Part shown: in pieces, positions 56,701-64,000 of the stretch
How positions within the stretch are numbered: the stretch's first letter is position 1
How the letters are laid out: every line of letters begins with the position of its first letter
Source of the DNA: Leptasterias polaris
Lineage: Eukaryota; Echinodermata; Asteroidea; Forcipulatida; Asteriidae
Reading direction: 5' to 3'
Assembly: GCA_037783415.1 (NCBI GenBank)
Contig: JAZGTN010000296.1
Span: 248,001 to 312,000 of the forward strand
Length of the DNA: 64,000 nucleotides
The notes under the pieces: model-generated
Databases searched by the model: none
What the model was told of the DNA's origin: nothing
What the model saw: only the letters and a program-made list of their open reading frames with translations
Program-made: the position numbers and the translations under genes

Positions 56701-59700
56701 AAGTCTGTAATACACACACTCATGCATATCTAATGGGATGTTTAAGGGTTTAAACAACCATTACCATTCTGTAAATTTCAACTTAATACCAAATATTTAC
56801 ATACTTTCAAACTTATCTTTGGTTTCTTGGTCATTATTAGTGAACAAATTCATTCAATCAAATGCTATCTTTCCTAAGAAATCGGTAGAAGCTTGCTAAA
56901 CAATTGTAGCAGATAAACATTGACAGTAACTCTTTTAGTGTCTGGAAGTGACCAATAGTTAAATGACATATTTCATCCCCTCCTATAAACAATACCACCT
57001 TTACCCACCTTTTCCTCAATGGTAGATTCCACTTTTAATGTCTTGACTGCCACTCCAACCCACTTGGTGCCAGTCAGCAATGCCTCCCCACCATACACAG
57101 TCCCAAAAGCACCCTCTCCCAGCTTACGATTCAGGATGACATTATTCCTAGGTATCTCCCACTTATCTAGAGAGAGAAGAGTGCTCTGTCCAAGAGCGAT
57201 GATACCAAGATCTTTCACCCTCTCCTCAGCTTTCTTGATCTTACGATCATAACTATGGTAACAGGAGAAATGAAAATGAAAGGAGCAAAAATATTACTAT
57301 CACTGTTGTCTCTGAACAATCCAGCATTTTTGAATGGAACATTTTTCCCAACAGACACTTAAGACAATAAAAAACTTCAAGAGTTTCAGAGACTTACGCT
57401 TTCTTGACGAGGACAACAAAGATGATGAGTATGATGAAGACAACAATGATGAGAAAAGCATTAAGGATTGCCATTGCAGATTGACAGTCAACATTGAGAA
57501 ACACTCGGAAACTCTCTACGGGACATCCCTCATCATCAGCTGAGAAACATCAAGGAAAATAAAGATTCATAAATGTGAAATACAATTCTGCTACAATTAA
57601 TGAAAAAACTAAATTGTGCAAAACCTGGACCATATGAATTGAGACTTATTTCCCTATCTTGAACTAGTGAAGCACGCTTAAGGTGGGGGGGGTGGGGGGG
57701 TCGGTCTTTTTTGTGCAATTATGCCCTGAATTTTTATATTTTTTTGTAACTTACGAACTGTCTGAAAGGGCTGGTTGTTTAATCATTTGATCATTTTATC
57801 TTTAAAAGTTTTAGACTGTTTTTTGTGGTCACTCTATTGTAACCTCTCCTAAGCAGACCTAAACATCTTCATATTGAACTCACGTATTGTTCCATCATGG
57901 GGTATTTCCCCATTATTCAACCAGACGATGTCGCTTGCATTGACTTGAAATGACCCTGTCCAAACACTGCTGTTGATTCTATGTGGAACGAATTGAGCAA
58001 TCGACTGTAACAACAACAAAGAAAAGATAAGTTATGGTAAAAGGTTGTGGAAAACACTTAACTTTTTAACTTTTAGCTGCAAAAATAAATAAAATAAAAA
58101 AATCGTAAAAATAACAACGCCACAGTTTGATCTGAGTTAATGCAAGATATTTGAGGATTCCATTTGTTCATCCTTTAAATTTTGATGGGAAAAGGAAATT
58201 TTATATTGTAATTAATTGTTACTAAGAACAGCTATATGTGTAATTTGATGAATTATAAAATAGGTAGTGGTTTGCCCTAGCAATTCCTTTGAAATCTCAC
58301 CACCACCTCCACCTTACTATCTCTAATTCACTCCCAGGACTCACTAAGAATCCCAACAAACAGTTACTCACAGGCGCAATATTTAGTCACGTACAAAACC
58401 CTCCGTTCCACTGCCCTACATCTTCACCCCCCTTTCCCTCAACGACGATGCCAGAACACACTCCAGCCAATATAGGATCATCCAATTTCCTTGGGATGTC
58501 ACTTTAGGTTTAGATGGAACAATTAGCGGACCACCAAACACAAGAAATTGTGTCTATCATCGGGGTTTTTGAAGTATCCTGGCAGAGTCCCCTACTCTCT
58601 TGCCCCCCTCCTGGGGGATCGTGTTTTGGAAAGAGGGGACATTGACCGGGCGCTTGGCTGTAATTCCCCTACTAACGTCTGTGCTTGTTACAGGTAATTA
58701 TGTAGCGGCTTTTATCTTAGATTTCCTATATACTGAGTTTATTCACCTCTAGGCAACGTGTCTCATAAGTATAGTGTGGACTCACTCTAACTTTAATGTG
58801 GTGTATCAGTCGTTTAGCAGTAAGTTAAAAGTGAAAAGCATATCCCTGATTAATGAGCTGCAGATGTTTGTTTAATGAGATGATTTATAAATGTGAGTGT
58901 GAGATAATGAGAACATCAAGAAGGGTGCTAGCCAATACTAAATACTCACTTTCCTTTAGATTCAATTTAGAAAATAAAATTAAATTATCAACAACTTGTT
59001 CTATAAGCCGATGTTTCACCACTTGAATATATAATGAATGCATTTGGTGCTCAATATGTGGCATGGTGTAACCCCCTCCTATTGTGTCTCCATTGTGTTC
59101 TGGGTATCTCAGGAAATCTTTAGAAGATAATAGGGGGAGGGTACTTCTGTACAAGAGGAAAAGAGTTTGTTTACATATCGGGCATGGTATAAATTAAAGA
59201 TCATTTTTAAACAATGTTGAATTTCTATTGGGAAAAAAACAACAACTTTAAGTTCTGCAATACAAACTCATCTGGAGGAACAGCGCACTTCACAAGATCA
59301 CCAACAGAAAGCAAAAGCCTTAACATGGCCAATCACAGCAGACTCATTTACCCATGATAATCCCTGCATGATACATGACGCACCTCCTTACAAAACATCT
59401 TCAAGGTATTCCACAGGGGGGAAGGGGGAAAAAAACACATGACAGCTTCTGTCAGGTAACTTATTACAGCAATAATGATTTCCATGAACGTAGGGCGGCC
59501 GGGTTGAGATGAAACAAACTCAAGTCAATCTAGAAGTCTTTGGCGTTCACTCAACGGTAGTAAGACTGGAGACACTATGTCTACACTACCGTGCCTCTTG
59601 TGGTTTGTCAGTGACTCAGACTAGGAATTGGAATGATTGAAGGGTAAAAAAAAAAGAAGGAATTCCCAAACCAACGGGGACAACACTTCAAAAGTCAAAT

Positions 59701-62700
59701 CGCTTTTTGTTCTTGCTGTCATTTCTGACTGTTATCCAATTAAAAACCTAATCTAATTTTGTTGTAACTAAAGACTTTGATTGTTTTGATGTTGGATTGA
59801 TGGAACTTAACTTCAGGATATGTACATCATTGATAATCTTCCGAGGTTTTGTTTCAAAGTATAAATCACGATTTTTTGTTGAAAAAACCCCAAATAGTTA
59901 CAGAGCTAAACTACCAAAGATGTTTATCTGCACAGCACAGAATCTTAAAGTAAAAGCTAGTTAGTGATACACACTAAAGGAAAACGTACTGGTCTGAAAT
60001 TAAACAATATAATTGTTTTTTATTAAACACTTCATACAATGATTTCTGTAGGTGATTGATTAAAGTATAACAACTGCAAGTATTTCACAACTTTTTTGAG
60101 ATGAATCAAAACAAAATTGTCCAATGGGGCCAGAATTAAACCAAAATTGGTCACTATAGATGTTATAATAATTATGTGAATTTAATAAGAAGAGATAGAT
60201 CAAGTTCGATTTAAATAATGAAAGAAACACAATCATTTATAAAGTTCCCCAATCACTAGACAATATGCCTTTGTACTTGCATCTAATGATCTACATCGAC
60301 AGACCTCAAATATGTCCCTTAGTGCTACCTTGATATTCAGGAAGTCAAAATGACACAACACAACTCAGTGTTCCCCAGTGAGTAGCATTTGAGTCAGTGT
60401 AACCCACCTCAAGGTTCTCTCTGCATTGTAAGATCTTACCTTGAATCAAGGCAATGGAAGGCAAACTTTACCTTCACTTCAAATATATACCACAGATACA
60501 TACTTCAACAGGCTAAAATCATTAACACATTGTAACACTATTTTTGACAAAGTACAACTGATCGACCCCAACTTTCAAATGGGTCTGGTGTGCCCAATTT
60601 GTGGCTGGGTCTGGTGTGCCCAGGGGGTCTGGTGTGCCCCACTTCAAAATGTTTAATTTGCCGGTTTGCCCTGAATACAAAAGTATTGGTATCCGGTATA
60701 AAACAAATTCTGGCTGAATCAAAATAAATTCAAGCTGTGGCATGAGGTCACAAACAAAATATTTTGTCTCCTGTGTCGTTTGTCTAAGTACAACTGATCG
60801 ACAATTACCCAAGTTGTTTTTAAAGAGCAAATGTGATCCACAAATTACAGAAGAGGATCCGCTGGTAATTCAAACATGCATCATACTGAAGATCTCATAA
60901 AGGTCTGTACTCACCGTGACAACCTTTGAACCCAAGGGTAGATGCTGAAAGATCCTGACAGGTCCTCGACGATCTGTCCCATCAAAAGCCACTTTCCCTG
61001 TTATGCCTTGAAACTCAGTCTTTGACAAATTCTCCATGAGGAACCTTTACAGACAAAAACAAACTTTTGTAAATCATAGCTCATTTTGTTTTGCCCAACT
61101 CCCTCTCAGTAACAATAAAAAAGTGCACAAGGCTTTGGTCAGACCTCAAAGTTTAGTTTTGATGATAACTTACTTTTGAACAAAATAATTTGCTGGAGAA
61201 CACCACTTTATTATCAAAATAACCCTTTATTCACAAAAACAAATATCCTGGGTACTTCCCTTTGCTTATCAATACATTTTGATGTTGGTTTTAAATTACT
61301 TTGTTGAGAAAAAGAAAAAGTTGAGTAGAGCGGGACTTGAACCTGTGACCGGATTACCGTACTGGTGCTCTTCCAACTGAGCTTTTAAGCCCTATGTTGG
61401 CAGTCTCCGTATTTTGTCAATATCTTTGTACCGGTTGCCAGTCAGTAGCCATTCAACCTGTAACTGTCGTGTAGCCAGGGATCACACACAAGTTTACGAT
61501 ACAACCTGGGAAGCCGCAGCCAGGGTATGCGACTTTTTATTTTATTACTTGGTTGCTTTTCTTACTGTCTACTTACTTCATCTCACGATTTTGCCTTGAG
61601 ATAGTCAGTGCACCTGGGCTTTCCTGCAGGAGTTTCTCATATGCTAAGGCAAAGGTCCAGACTGCATCATACGCATACGCTGCAAAATCTGTTGCCTGCT
61701 TTCCCTAAAAGTAACAATTGAGAACAGTTATCTTTGTGACATGGCAAAGAAAAACCAAACAAAAACACACCCAGACATCTTTCAACAAACTTCAATTAAA
61801 ATAAATCGCACATTTCATATTTCAAAGACTACTCACCATTTAAAGTTAGTTTCACTCCTTTTTGCCTATGTTAACATTGAAAGCATTATTCTCTTTGTAT
61901 AAATCTTTGTTCATACTGAAGCTAGGGAAATAAAAAGTAAAACAAATACCAACCTGATGGTTGAGTTCACGTTGATATCGTTCATGCCACTGAGCTGCAC
62001 TGAGTCCACCAATCACACGCTCACCACCTTCAGTGACACTCACTCTTGATAGACTCATATACCCAGCTACAGCTAGAGCCATCTCATGAGTTCTACAGGG
62101 TACCGACTCTGGTAATTCATACAGATCACTGTTATAGTAGTCGGTATCCCACCAACCATCTGGGTAATGTGTGGGTAAGAACCACTGGTAGCCTGTGTAG
62201 CCGGTAACATCCTGAATATTTAAATACAACAAAGTAAATGATGATTGCTGTAATCCAACTTGATAGAACTTAAATTGGAAAAGTTTATTCAATTGGAAAT
62301 GAATTTAAGAACACACTGCAAGAATTTTTTTTTTAAAGTTACTTATTTACAAATGGAATTTACATCCTGTCTTTGTTTATCCCAAACTTGAAGTACTTCA
62401 GGTATCTTGCAAATACTTAACCATTTTGTTCTCCCCGGTTTGGACCAATGTAGCCAAATTGAGGCTGCAAGGAAAACATAGGCTGGTCCCTTTTTGACTA
62501 CTAAGAGTTATTACTTTTGCAGACAGGAGATGAGACAACTAATTTGAAGAGTGAGTCTTTACCTGTTGATAAGCTTCACATAGCAGCACTCGTGCCGCTA
62601 CGTCTGAAAACTTCCCAATGATGATACTAGCTCGCTGGTTCTTAATGTCTTCAAAGAAGAGGGCTGGGTTAAGAGGGAGTGGAGTGGTGAAGCTCTGAGA

Positions 62701-62836
62701 TGACACAAGAGCTATCTCATGTGACTCAAGAATATCTTCTACAGCTGAGATCACCTCAAGACTAGAGATTGTACTGTCTGATAGAGCTGCGTAACGCTTC
62801 CAATCATAGTTCTTGAAGAACTCTATCAATGCATAA
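45935..62836 (-). CDS. VKR: Venus kinase receptor-like receptor tyrosine kinase, 3' part of gene (12 exons, N-terminus off window)
   Basis: Twelve exons joined by GT-AG introns with matching phases at all eleven junctions give about 895 continuous residues. In order these are: the distal half of a Venus flytrap (periplasmic-binding-protein / GABA-B-type) ectodomain (residues about 1-305), one membrane helix (about 327-348), a short basic juxtamembrane, a tyrosine kinase (about 378-653) and a Ser/Arg-rich tail of about 240 residues. Kinase signatures are all present: [36 protein letters not shown]. The activation loop YDSNYY is the YxxxYY of insulin receptors. A flytrap fused to an insulin-receptor-type kinase defines the Venus kinase receptor family, known from many invertebrates and absent from vertebrates. 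In Schistosoma, VKR responds to amino acids; in mosquito, to the neurohormone OEH; both have reproductive roles. The ligand here cannot be read, because the first lobe lies beyond 64000. An alternative is a lineage-specific GABA-B-like RTK paralogue. The kinase looks catalytically intact. Confidence 0.87.
47158..47365 (-). CDS. VKR: VKR-like exon 11: P+1 loop, APE and alpha-F/G
   Basis: The exon is 208 nt, with acceptor gatgaag|GTAAGATG and donor CATCTCT|gtaagt. It encodes [20 protein letters not shown], then [18 protein letters not shown] and [15 protein letters not shown]. The PVRWMAPES substrate loop is specific to tyrosine kinases, and LSN..VL.F is typical of the insulin-receptor group. 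The internal ATG is not a translation start; the frame continues from exon 10. Confidence 0.9.
47724..47812. repeat. TTG-rich microsatellite next to exon 10 donor
   Basis: Interrupted TTG trinucleotide repeats (with TGA and TTT interruptions) reach to within about 10 bp of the intron start of exon 10. On the transcribed strand this is a CAA-rich tract. Confidence 0.85.
47820..47932 (-). CDS. VKR: VKR-like exon 10: catalytic loop, DFG and YxxxYY activation loop
   Basis: The exon is 113 nt, with acceptor ttttgacag and donor GGAAG|gtaaat. It encodes [20 protein letters not shown], then [17 protein letters not shown]. The catalytic Asp, the Arg-Asn pair, the DFG triad and the insulin-receptor-type tyrosine trio Y-x-x-x-Y-Y are all present. 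The loop reads HRDLACRN where most insulin-receptor kinases have HRDLAARN. A TTG-rich microsatellite lies just downstream in the following intron. Confidence 0.9.
49330..49388. repeat. 14-bp perfect inverted repeat around a 31-bp loop
   Basis: ACACACACACTACG (49330-49343) pairs with CGTAGTGTGTGTGT (49375-49388). Confidence 0.9.
49860..50210 (+). repeat. Dispersed intronic element, copy 1
   Basis: Shares GACCGGAAGTAGAGGTCA, TGATGACGTCATCATGACGT, GGTTTCGTCTCCTAATGG and the end AGAAGAAGAATAAGAAGT with 55245-55580, in the same orientation. The copies are about 5.4 kb apart within the same intron. Confidence 0.85.
50540..50850 (+). repeat. Intronic duplicated block, copy 1
   Basis: Homologous to 54675-54975: CCATTGGATGGAAGTATAAT, GATCGGCTGGTTCCCTTTA and CCACTTGATTACAA, with small indels including a gap of about 16 bp near 50600. 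Confidence 0.85.
50998..51763. mobile_element. Harbinger-like non-autonomous TIR element (766 bp)
   Basis: Perfect 33-bp terminal inverted repeats (50998-51030 and 51731-51763) begin GGCCACAT followed by twelve A. They are flanked by a TAA trinucleotide on both sides (50995-50997 and 51764-51766). A TWA-type 3-bp target duplication with G-rich TIR ends is characteristic of PIF/Harbinger transposons. The flanks are the two halves of a dispersed repeat (GACCGGATGTAGAGG, then GTCACGCACAC), intact at 49890-49930, so the insertion is nested. A long T tract lies at 51063-51088. No transposase motif was recognised in the short internal ORF. Confidence 0.8.
52776..52798. repeat. (TAA)n microsatellite
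   Basis: About seven and a half TAA units, followed by TTTATTGAATTTATATTGCGC, a typical repeat-element tail context. Confidence 0.85.
53663..53686. repeat. Perfect hairpin, 10-bp stem, 4-nt loop
   Basis: GGACGCCCTG, loop TATT, CAGGGCGTCC. The stem is GC-rich in otherwise mixed DNA. Confidence 0.92.
54675..54975 (+). repeat. Intronic duplicated block, copy 2
   Basis: Second copy of the 50540-50850 block, about 4.1 kb downstream, in the same orientation. Confidence 0.85.
55245..55580 (+). repeat. Dispersed intronic element, copy 2
   Basis: Second copy of the 49860-50210 element, followed directly by two strong hairpins at 55604-55637 and 55672-55701. Confidence 0.85.
55604..55701. repeat. 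Two adjacent related hairpins
   Basis: First hairpin: AGGTGTTCGGAGC (55604-55616), loop of 8, GCTCCGAACACCT (55625-55637), a perfect 13-bp stem. Second: AGGTGTTACGGGC (55672-55684), loop TGTGT, GCCCGAACACCT (55690-55701), with one bulged A. The two share the outer AGGTGTT/AACACCT arms but have different inner arms. Confidence 0.9.
55731..55881 (-). CDS. VKR: VKR-like exon 9: kinase C-lobe to HR of catalytic loop
   Basis: The exon is 151 nt, with acceptor gatcag|GTGATTT and donor CATCG|gtaagt. It encodes [12 protein letters not shown], a spacer of about 15 residues, then [20 protein letters not shown] and YVHR. The catalytic loop is split by the intron between HR and D. The exon is missed by simple ORF length filters, but both splice sites and both phases agree. 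Confidence 0.88.
56525..56645 (-). CDS. VKR: VKR-like exon 8: kinase alpha-C helix and hinge
   Basis: The exon is 121 nt, with acceptor catcacag and donor CACG|gtaagt. It encodes [32 protein letters not shown] and AIMDFMLHG. This is the alpha-C glutamate (SEAEMM), the H(K/P)NIV motif, the gatekeeper region and the hinge of a receptor tyrosine kinase. Phase 0 in and phase 1 out join cleanly to exons 7 and 9. Confidence 0.9.
57009..57252 (-). CDS. VKR: VKR-like exon 7: juxtamembrane and kinase N-lobe
   Basis: The exon is 244 nt, with acceptor ccatag and donor GAAAAG|gtgggt. It encodes a charged juxtamembrane ([16 protein letters not shown]), the lead-in [17 protein letters not shown], the glycine-rich ATP loop [11 protein letters not shown] and the VAVKTLK strand carrying the ATP-anchoring lysine. 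A juxtamembrane NPxY docking site, as in insulin receptors, is not seen here. Confidence 0.9.
57398..57539 (-). CDS. VKR: VKR-like exon 6: membrane-spanning segment
   Basis: The exon is 142 nt, with acceptor tttctcag and donor AAAGC|gtaagt. It encodes a cysteine-containing stalk ([14 protein letters not shown]) and a hydrophobic run of about 22 residues, [12 protein letters not shown] then [10 protein letters not shown], followed by the stop-transfer residues KKA. It connects the ectodomain to the cytoplasmic kinase. The overlapping longer open frame in this stretch (57300-57494) is in the wrong frame. Confidence 0.86.
57884..58004 (-). CDS. VKR: VKR-like exon 5: end of flytrap domain
   Basis: The exon is 121 nt, phase 0 in and phase 1 out, with acceptor gttacag and donor AATAC|gtgagt. 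It encodes [15 protein letters not shown] and [14 protein letters not shown], which is the 'IVW..G..P.D' ending typical of GABA-B-like ligand-binding domains. Two N-glycosylation sequons (NSS, NAS) fit an extracellular location. Confidence 0.84.
58005..60914 (-). other. 2.9-kb intron of the VKR-like gene
   Basis: This lies between exons 4 and 5. It is mostly unique, AT-rich sequence. The only clear structure is three direct copies of GGGTCTGGTGTGCCC (60581-60595, 60607-60621, 60625-60639). The phrase AAGTACAACTGATCGAC also occurs twice in the same orientation, about 235 bp apart (around 60550 and 60786), on either side of those repeats. No coding signal is recognised. Confidence 0.6.
60915..61044 (-). 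CDS. VKR: VKR-like exon 4: flytrap lobe II, FxGxxGxVxF motif
   Basis: The exon is 130 nt, with acceptor gtaaag|G and donor GTCACG|gtgagt. It encodes [20 protein letters not shown], then VRIFQHL. The 'F.G.(S/T)G.V.FD..G.R' pattern is the standard late flytrap motif of GABA-B and VKR ectodomains. One N-linked glycosylation sequon (NLS) is visible. The acceptor base context (aaag) is weaker than those of the other exons, but the frame demands it. Confidence 0.84.
61325..61390 (-). ncRNA. tRNA-like sequence in receptor intron
   Basis: The minus strand reads AGCTCAGTTGGAAGAG (A box, 61368-61383) and GGTTCAAGTCC (B box, 61333-61343), with an intervening anticodon-arm-like ACCAG/CCGGT pairing containing one mismatch. 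This is a tRNA pseudogene or SINE head. It lies between exons 3 and 4, in the same orientation as the host gene. Confidence 0.5.
61577..61704 (-). CDS. VKR: VKR-like exon 3: flytrap helix with AYDAVW motif
   Basis: The exon is 128 nt, with acceptor cttttag before GGAAAG and donor ATGAA|gtaagt. It encodes [19 protein letters not shown]; the 'AYDAVW..A.A' helix is conserved across class C GPCR-type and VKR flytrap domains. It is too short for a simple ORF scan but is fixed by its splice sites and by frame continuity with both neighbours. Confidence 0.85.
61954..62211 (-). CDS. VKR: VKR-like exon 2: flytrap lobe segment with WFLP motif
   Basis: The exon is 258 nt (86 codons), phase 0 at both ends, with acceptor aatattcag and donor CATCAG|gttgg. 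It contains [20 protein letters not shown], a signature very like the '.W.LPGWY...WW' segment of GABA-B receptor ectodomains, followed by a helix [16 protein letters not shown] and a loop ending in ELNHQ. This is the most diagnostic ectodomain exon. The flanking open frame from 61852 to 62292 includes intron read-through that should not be translated. Confidence 0.85.
62563..62836 (-). CDS. VKR: VKR-like exon 1 in window: flytrap lobe segment
   Basis: The acceptor is ttttgcag before TTATGC, and the donor is CAACAG before gtaaag. The exon is 274 nt, entering in phase 2 and leaving in phase 0. It encodes about 91 residues including [17 protein letters not shown] and [20 protein letters not shown]. 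The pattern 'W..Y..L', then an acidic helix, then 'I.....A...LCEAY' matches the region where the flytrap chain passes between lobes in GABA-B-type ligand-binding domains. Earlier exons carrying the signal peptide and lobe I core must lie upstream, to the right of the window. Confidence 0.82.
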
Positions 62837-64000
62837 CTGCAAAACAAAATCAAAATGATACTAATAATATACAACCATATCCATATTTATTTAGGTAACA
62901 GATGTTTGTGACGTAGACTTTAAATAAAATAAAAACCAGCCAAAAATCTAGCAAAGAATTTAACACAAAAGGTTTAAATATAAACAACATGCGGCAACAA
63001 TGTGCATATTGTTTCCAATGGTATTTTTTTACACTTTGAAACACTTAAAACCTTATACAAGCGATCTATTACTAATCCGATCAGGTCTAATAAAAAAGGG
63101 GAAGCACTTTGCTAGTGATCTTGCAGTAATGTTTGACATCTGTAAATGTCCAATAGATCAATATTTTATCGATGTTGACTTCCAATAACGTTTGACATAT
63201 GCACTGAGGCAAGGGACAAAATGTTGACGTCCACTTTTGCCGACTTTCGATCCCTCCCTCCATCTCTTGGTCGCTAGAGACATAGTGAGTCACGCGTATC
63301 TCCTCTCCAAGCGCAGGAACAGTTCATATTTTCCTTAATTTGTGGCATTACAAGAATGGGAAGTCATCCTAGCCGAGCTAGGCTGCCTTGGCTGCACCTT
63401 AATGCACTCCATGTGTCTCCTCGTATACTTGAATCTCACTGATGAAGAAAGACTCAATGCTTTGGCCAACTCACTCTATATGAAAGACATATCACCCCAA
63501 GAGTCACTCCTATACCTGCTAAATATCACACCCTCCTCGCAAGAAAATGATTTGATGATAATGTTGACCTCATCCCATCTGATCGAATTTAAAGGCTTGC
63601 TAATGATTAACTCTGAATTCCCTCATGAAATCATGATCAAGGTCATGAAGCAGGCATGCTGCGTCAAGATTACAATACAGTTTTACTACCCCCTCAAAAC
63701 TTACAACTGGAACACATATCGCAGTGTGATCATCACGATCACGTCCATATGAATGATCTACAAGAAGTAATGTTTGAGGAGGGTAAGGGCCATGTCAATT
63801 GAAGAAATTTATAGGCAATCGGTTCCAGGCAATCTCTTACAAGAAAAAGCCGTTTCATTTGAAATTTCACATGTTTTTCTTGGGGATAGTAAGACATTGT
63901 TGGATAAATTACTCATGCGTTACCAAGTGATCCTCCAAGTTGCCTGGTGTGAGGAGGCCCTCAGGATCAAAATAAAGTCTTACTGCTTGTACTCTCTATG
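62837..64000 (-). other. Upstream intron (partial) of the VKR-like gene
   Basis: This is the minus-strand sequence 5' of the first visible exon. No exon continuing the flytrap domain is found, so the intron is at least 1.16 kb and the rest of the gene is off the window. It hosts an isolated plus-strand ORF at 63342-63752. Confidence 0.6.
63342..63752 (+). other. Unrecognised 136-codon ORF within upstream intron
   Basis: The open frame starts MALQEWEVILAELG and includes LTDEERLNALANSLYMKD and SPQESLLYLL. Its composition is protein-like (acidic, mixed hydrophobic), unlike the surrounding AT-rich intron. I do not recognise a family. It might be an old retrotransposed or retroelement fragment lying antisense to the receptor gene, or chance. 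No splice or promoter evidence is visible. Confidence 0.25.

Noticed and set aside
57300..57543. ORFs overlapping the transmembrane exon ([16 protein letters not shown] and acidic [16 protein letters not shown] frames)
   Set aside because: They are out-of-frame readings of the membrane-helix exon. The in-frame reading is fixed by both neighbours.

Overview
This window is eukaryotic nuclear DNA: it has GT-AG introns, tRNA-derived and TIR mobile elements, microsatellites and a multi-exon metazoan receptor gene. The Venus kinase receptor-like gene (a family lacking in vertebrates) and the style of the dispersed repeats point to a marine invertebrate. An echinoderm or other invertebrate deuterostome is my best guess, but this is inference, not proof.

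Layout. (1) 1-3330: AT-rich DNA with a tandemly duplicated module of about 620 bp carrying an exon-like block ('A'), a possible retroelement remnant ORF, and a second exon-like block ('B'). (2) 3331-26980: a giant satellite/minisatellite of 49-bp units (roughly 475 copies) with nested higher-order repeats of 4,279, 2,016 (986+1,030), 1,234 and 737 bp. It is interrupted once (24660-24915) by a copy of its own right-hand flank. (3) 26981-27830: another A-B module pair, so the array sits between two copies of the same locus segment. (4) 27879-28340: a short 20-bp repeat and a GC-rich islet. (5) 28340-45934: gene-poor repeat country. It contains diverged AT-rich duplications, a LINE-like 3' end, tRNA-like/SINE sequences, an interstitial telomere-like patch, a 950-bp almost perfect palindromic foldback element with a 9-bp target duplication, a solo half-copy of that element, an 82-bp minisatellite and a 32-bp triplicate. 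(6) 45935-62836, minus strand: twelve exons of a Venus kinase receptor-like receptor tyrosine kinase, running from the second half of the Venus flytrap ectodomain through the membrane helix and an insulin-receptor-type kinase to the stop codon. The N-terminal exons lie beyond the right edge. Its 7.8-kb intron holds nested repeats, including a Harbinger-like TIR element. (7) 62837-64000: upstream intron with one unexplained plus-strand ORF.

The only gene I can defend is the receptor. It would be a plasma-membrane receptor whose bilobed ligand-binding domain (related to GABA-B and amino-acid-binding proteins) switches on a cytoplasmic tyrosine kinase with the YxxxYY activation loop of insulin receptors. 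The other open frames in the window are mostly by-products of repeat periodicity.
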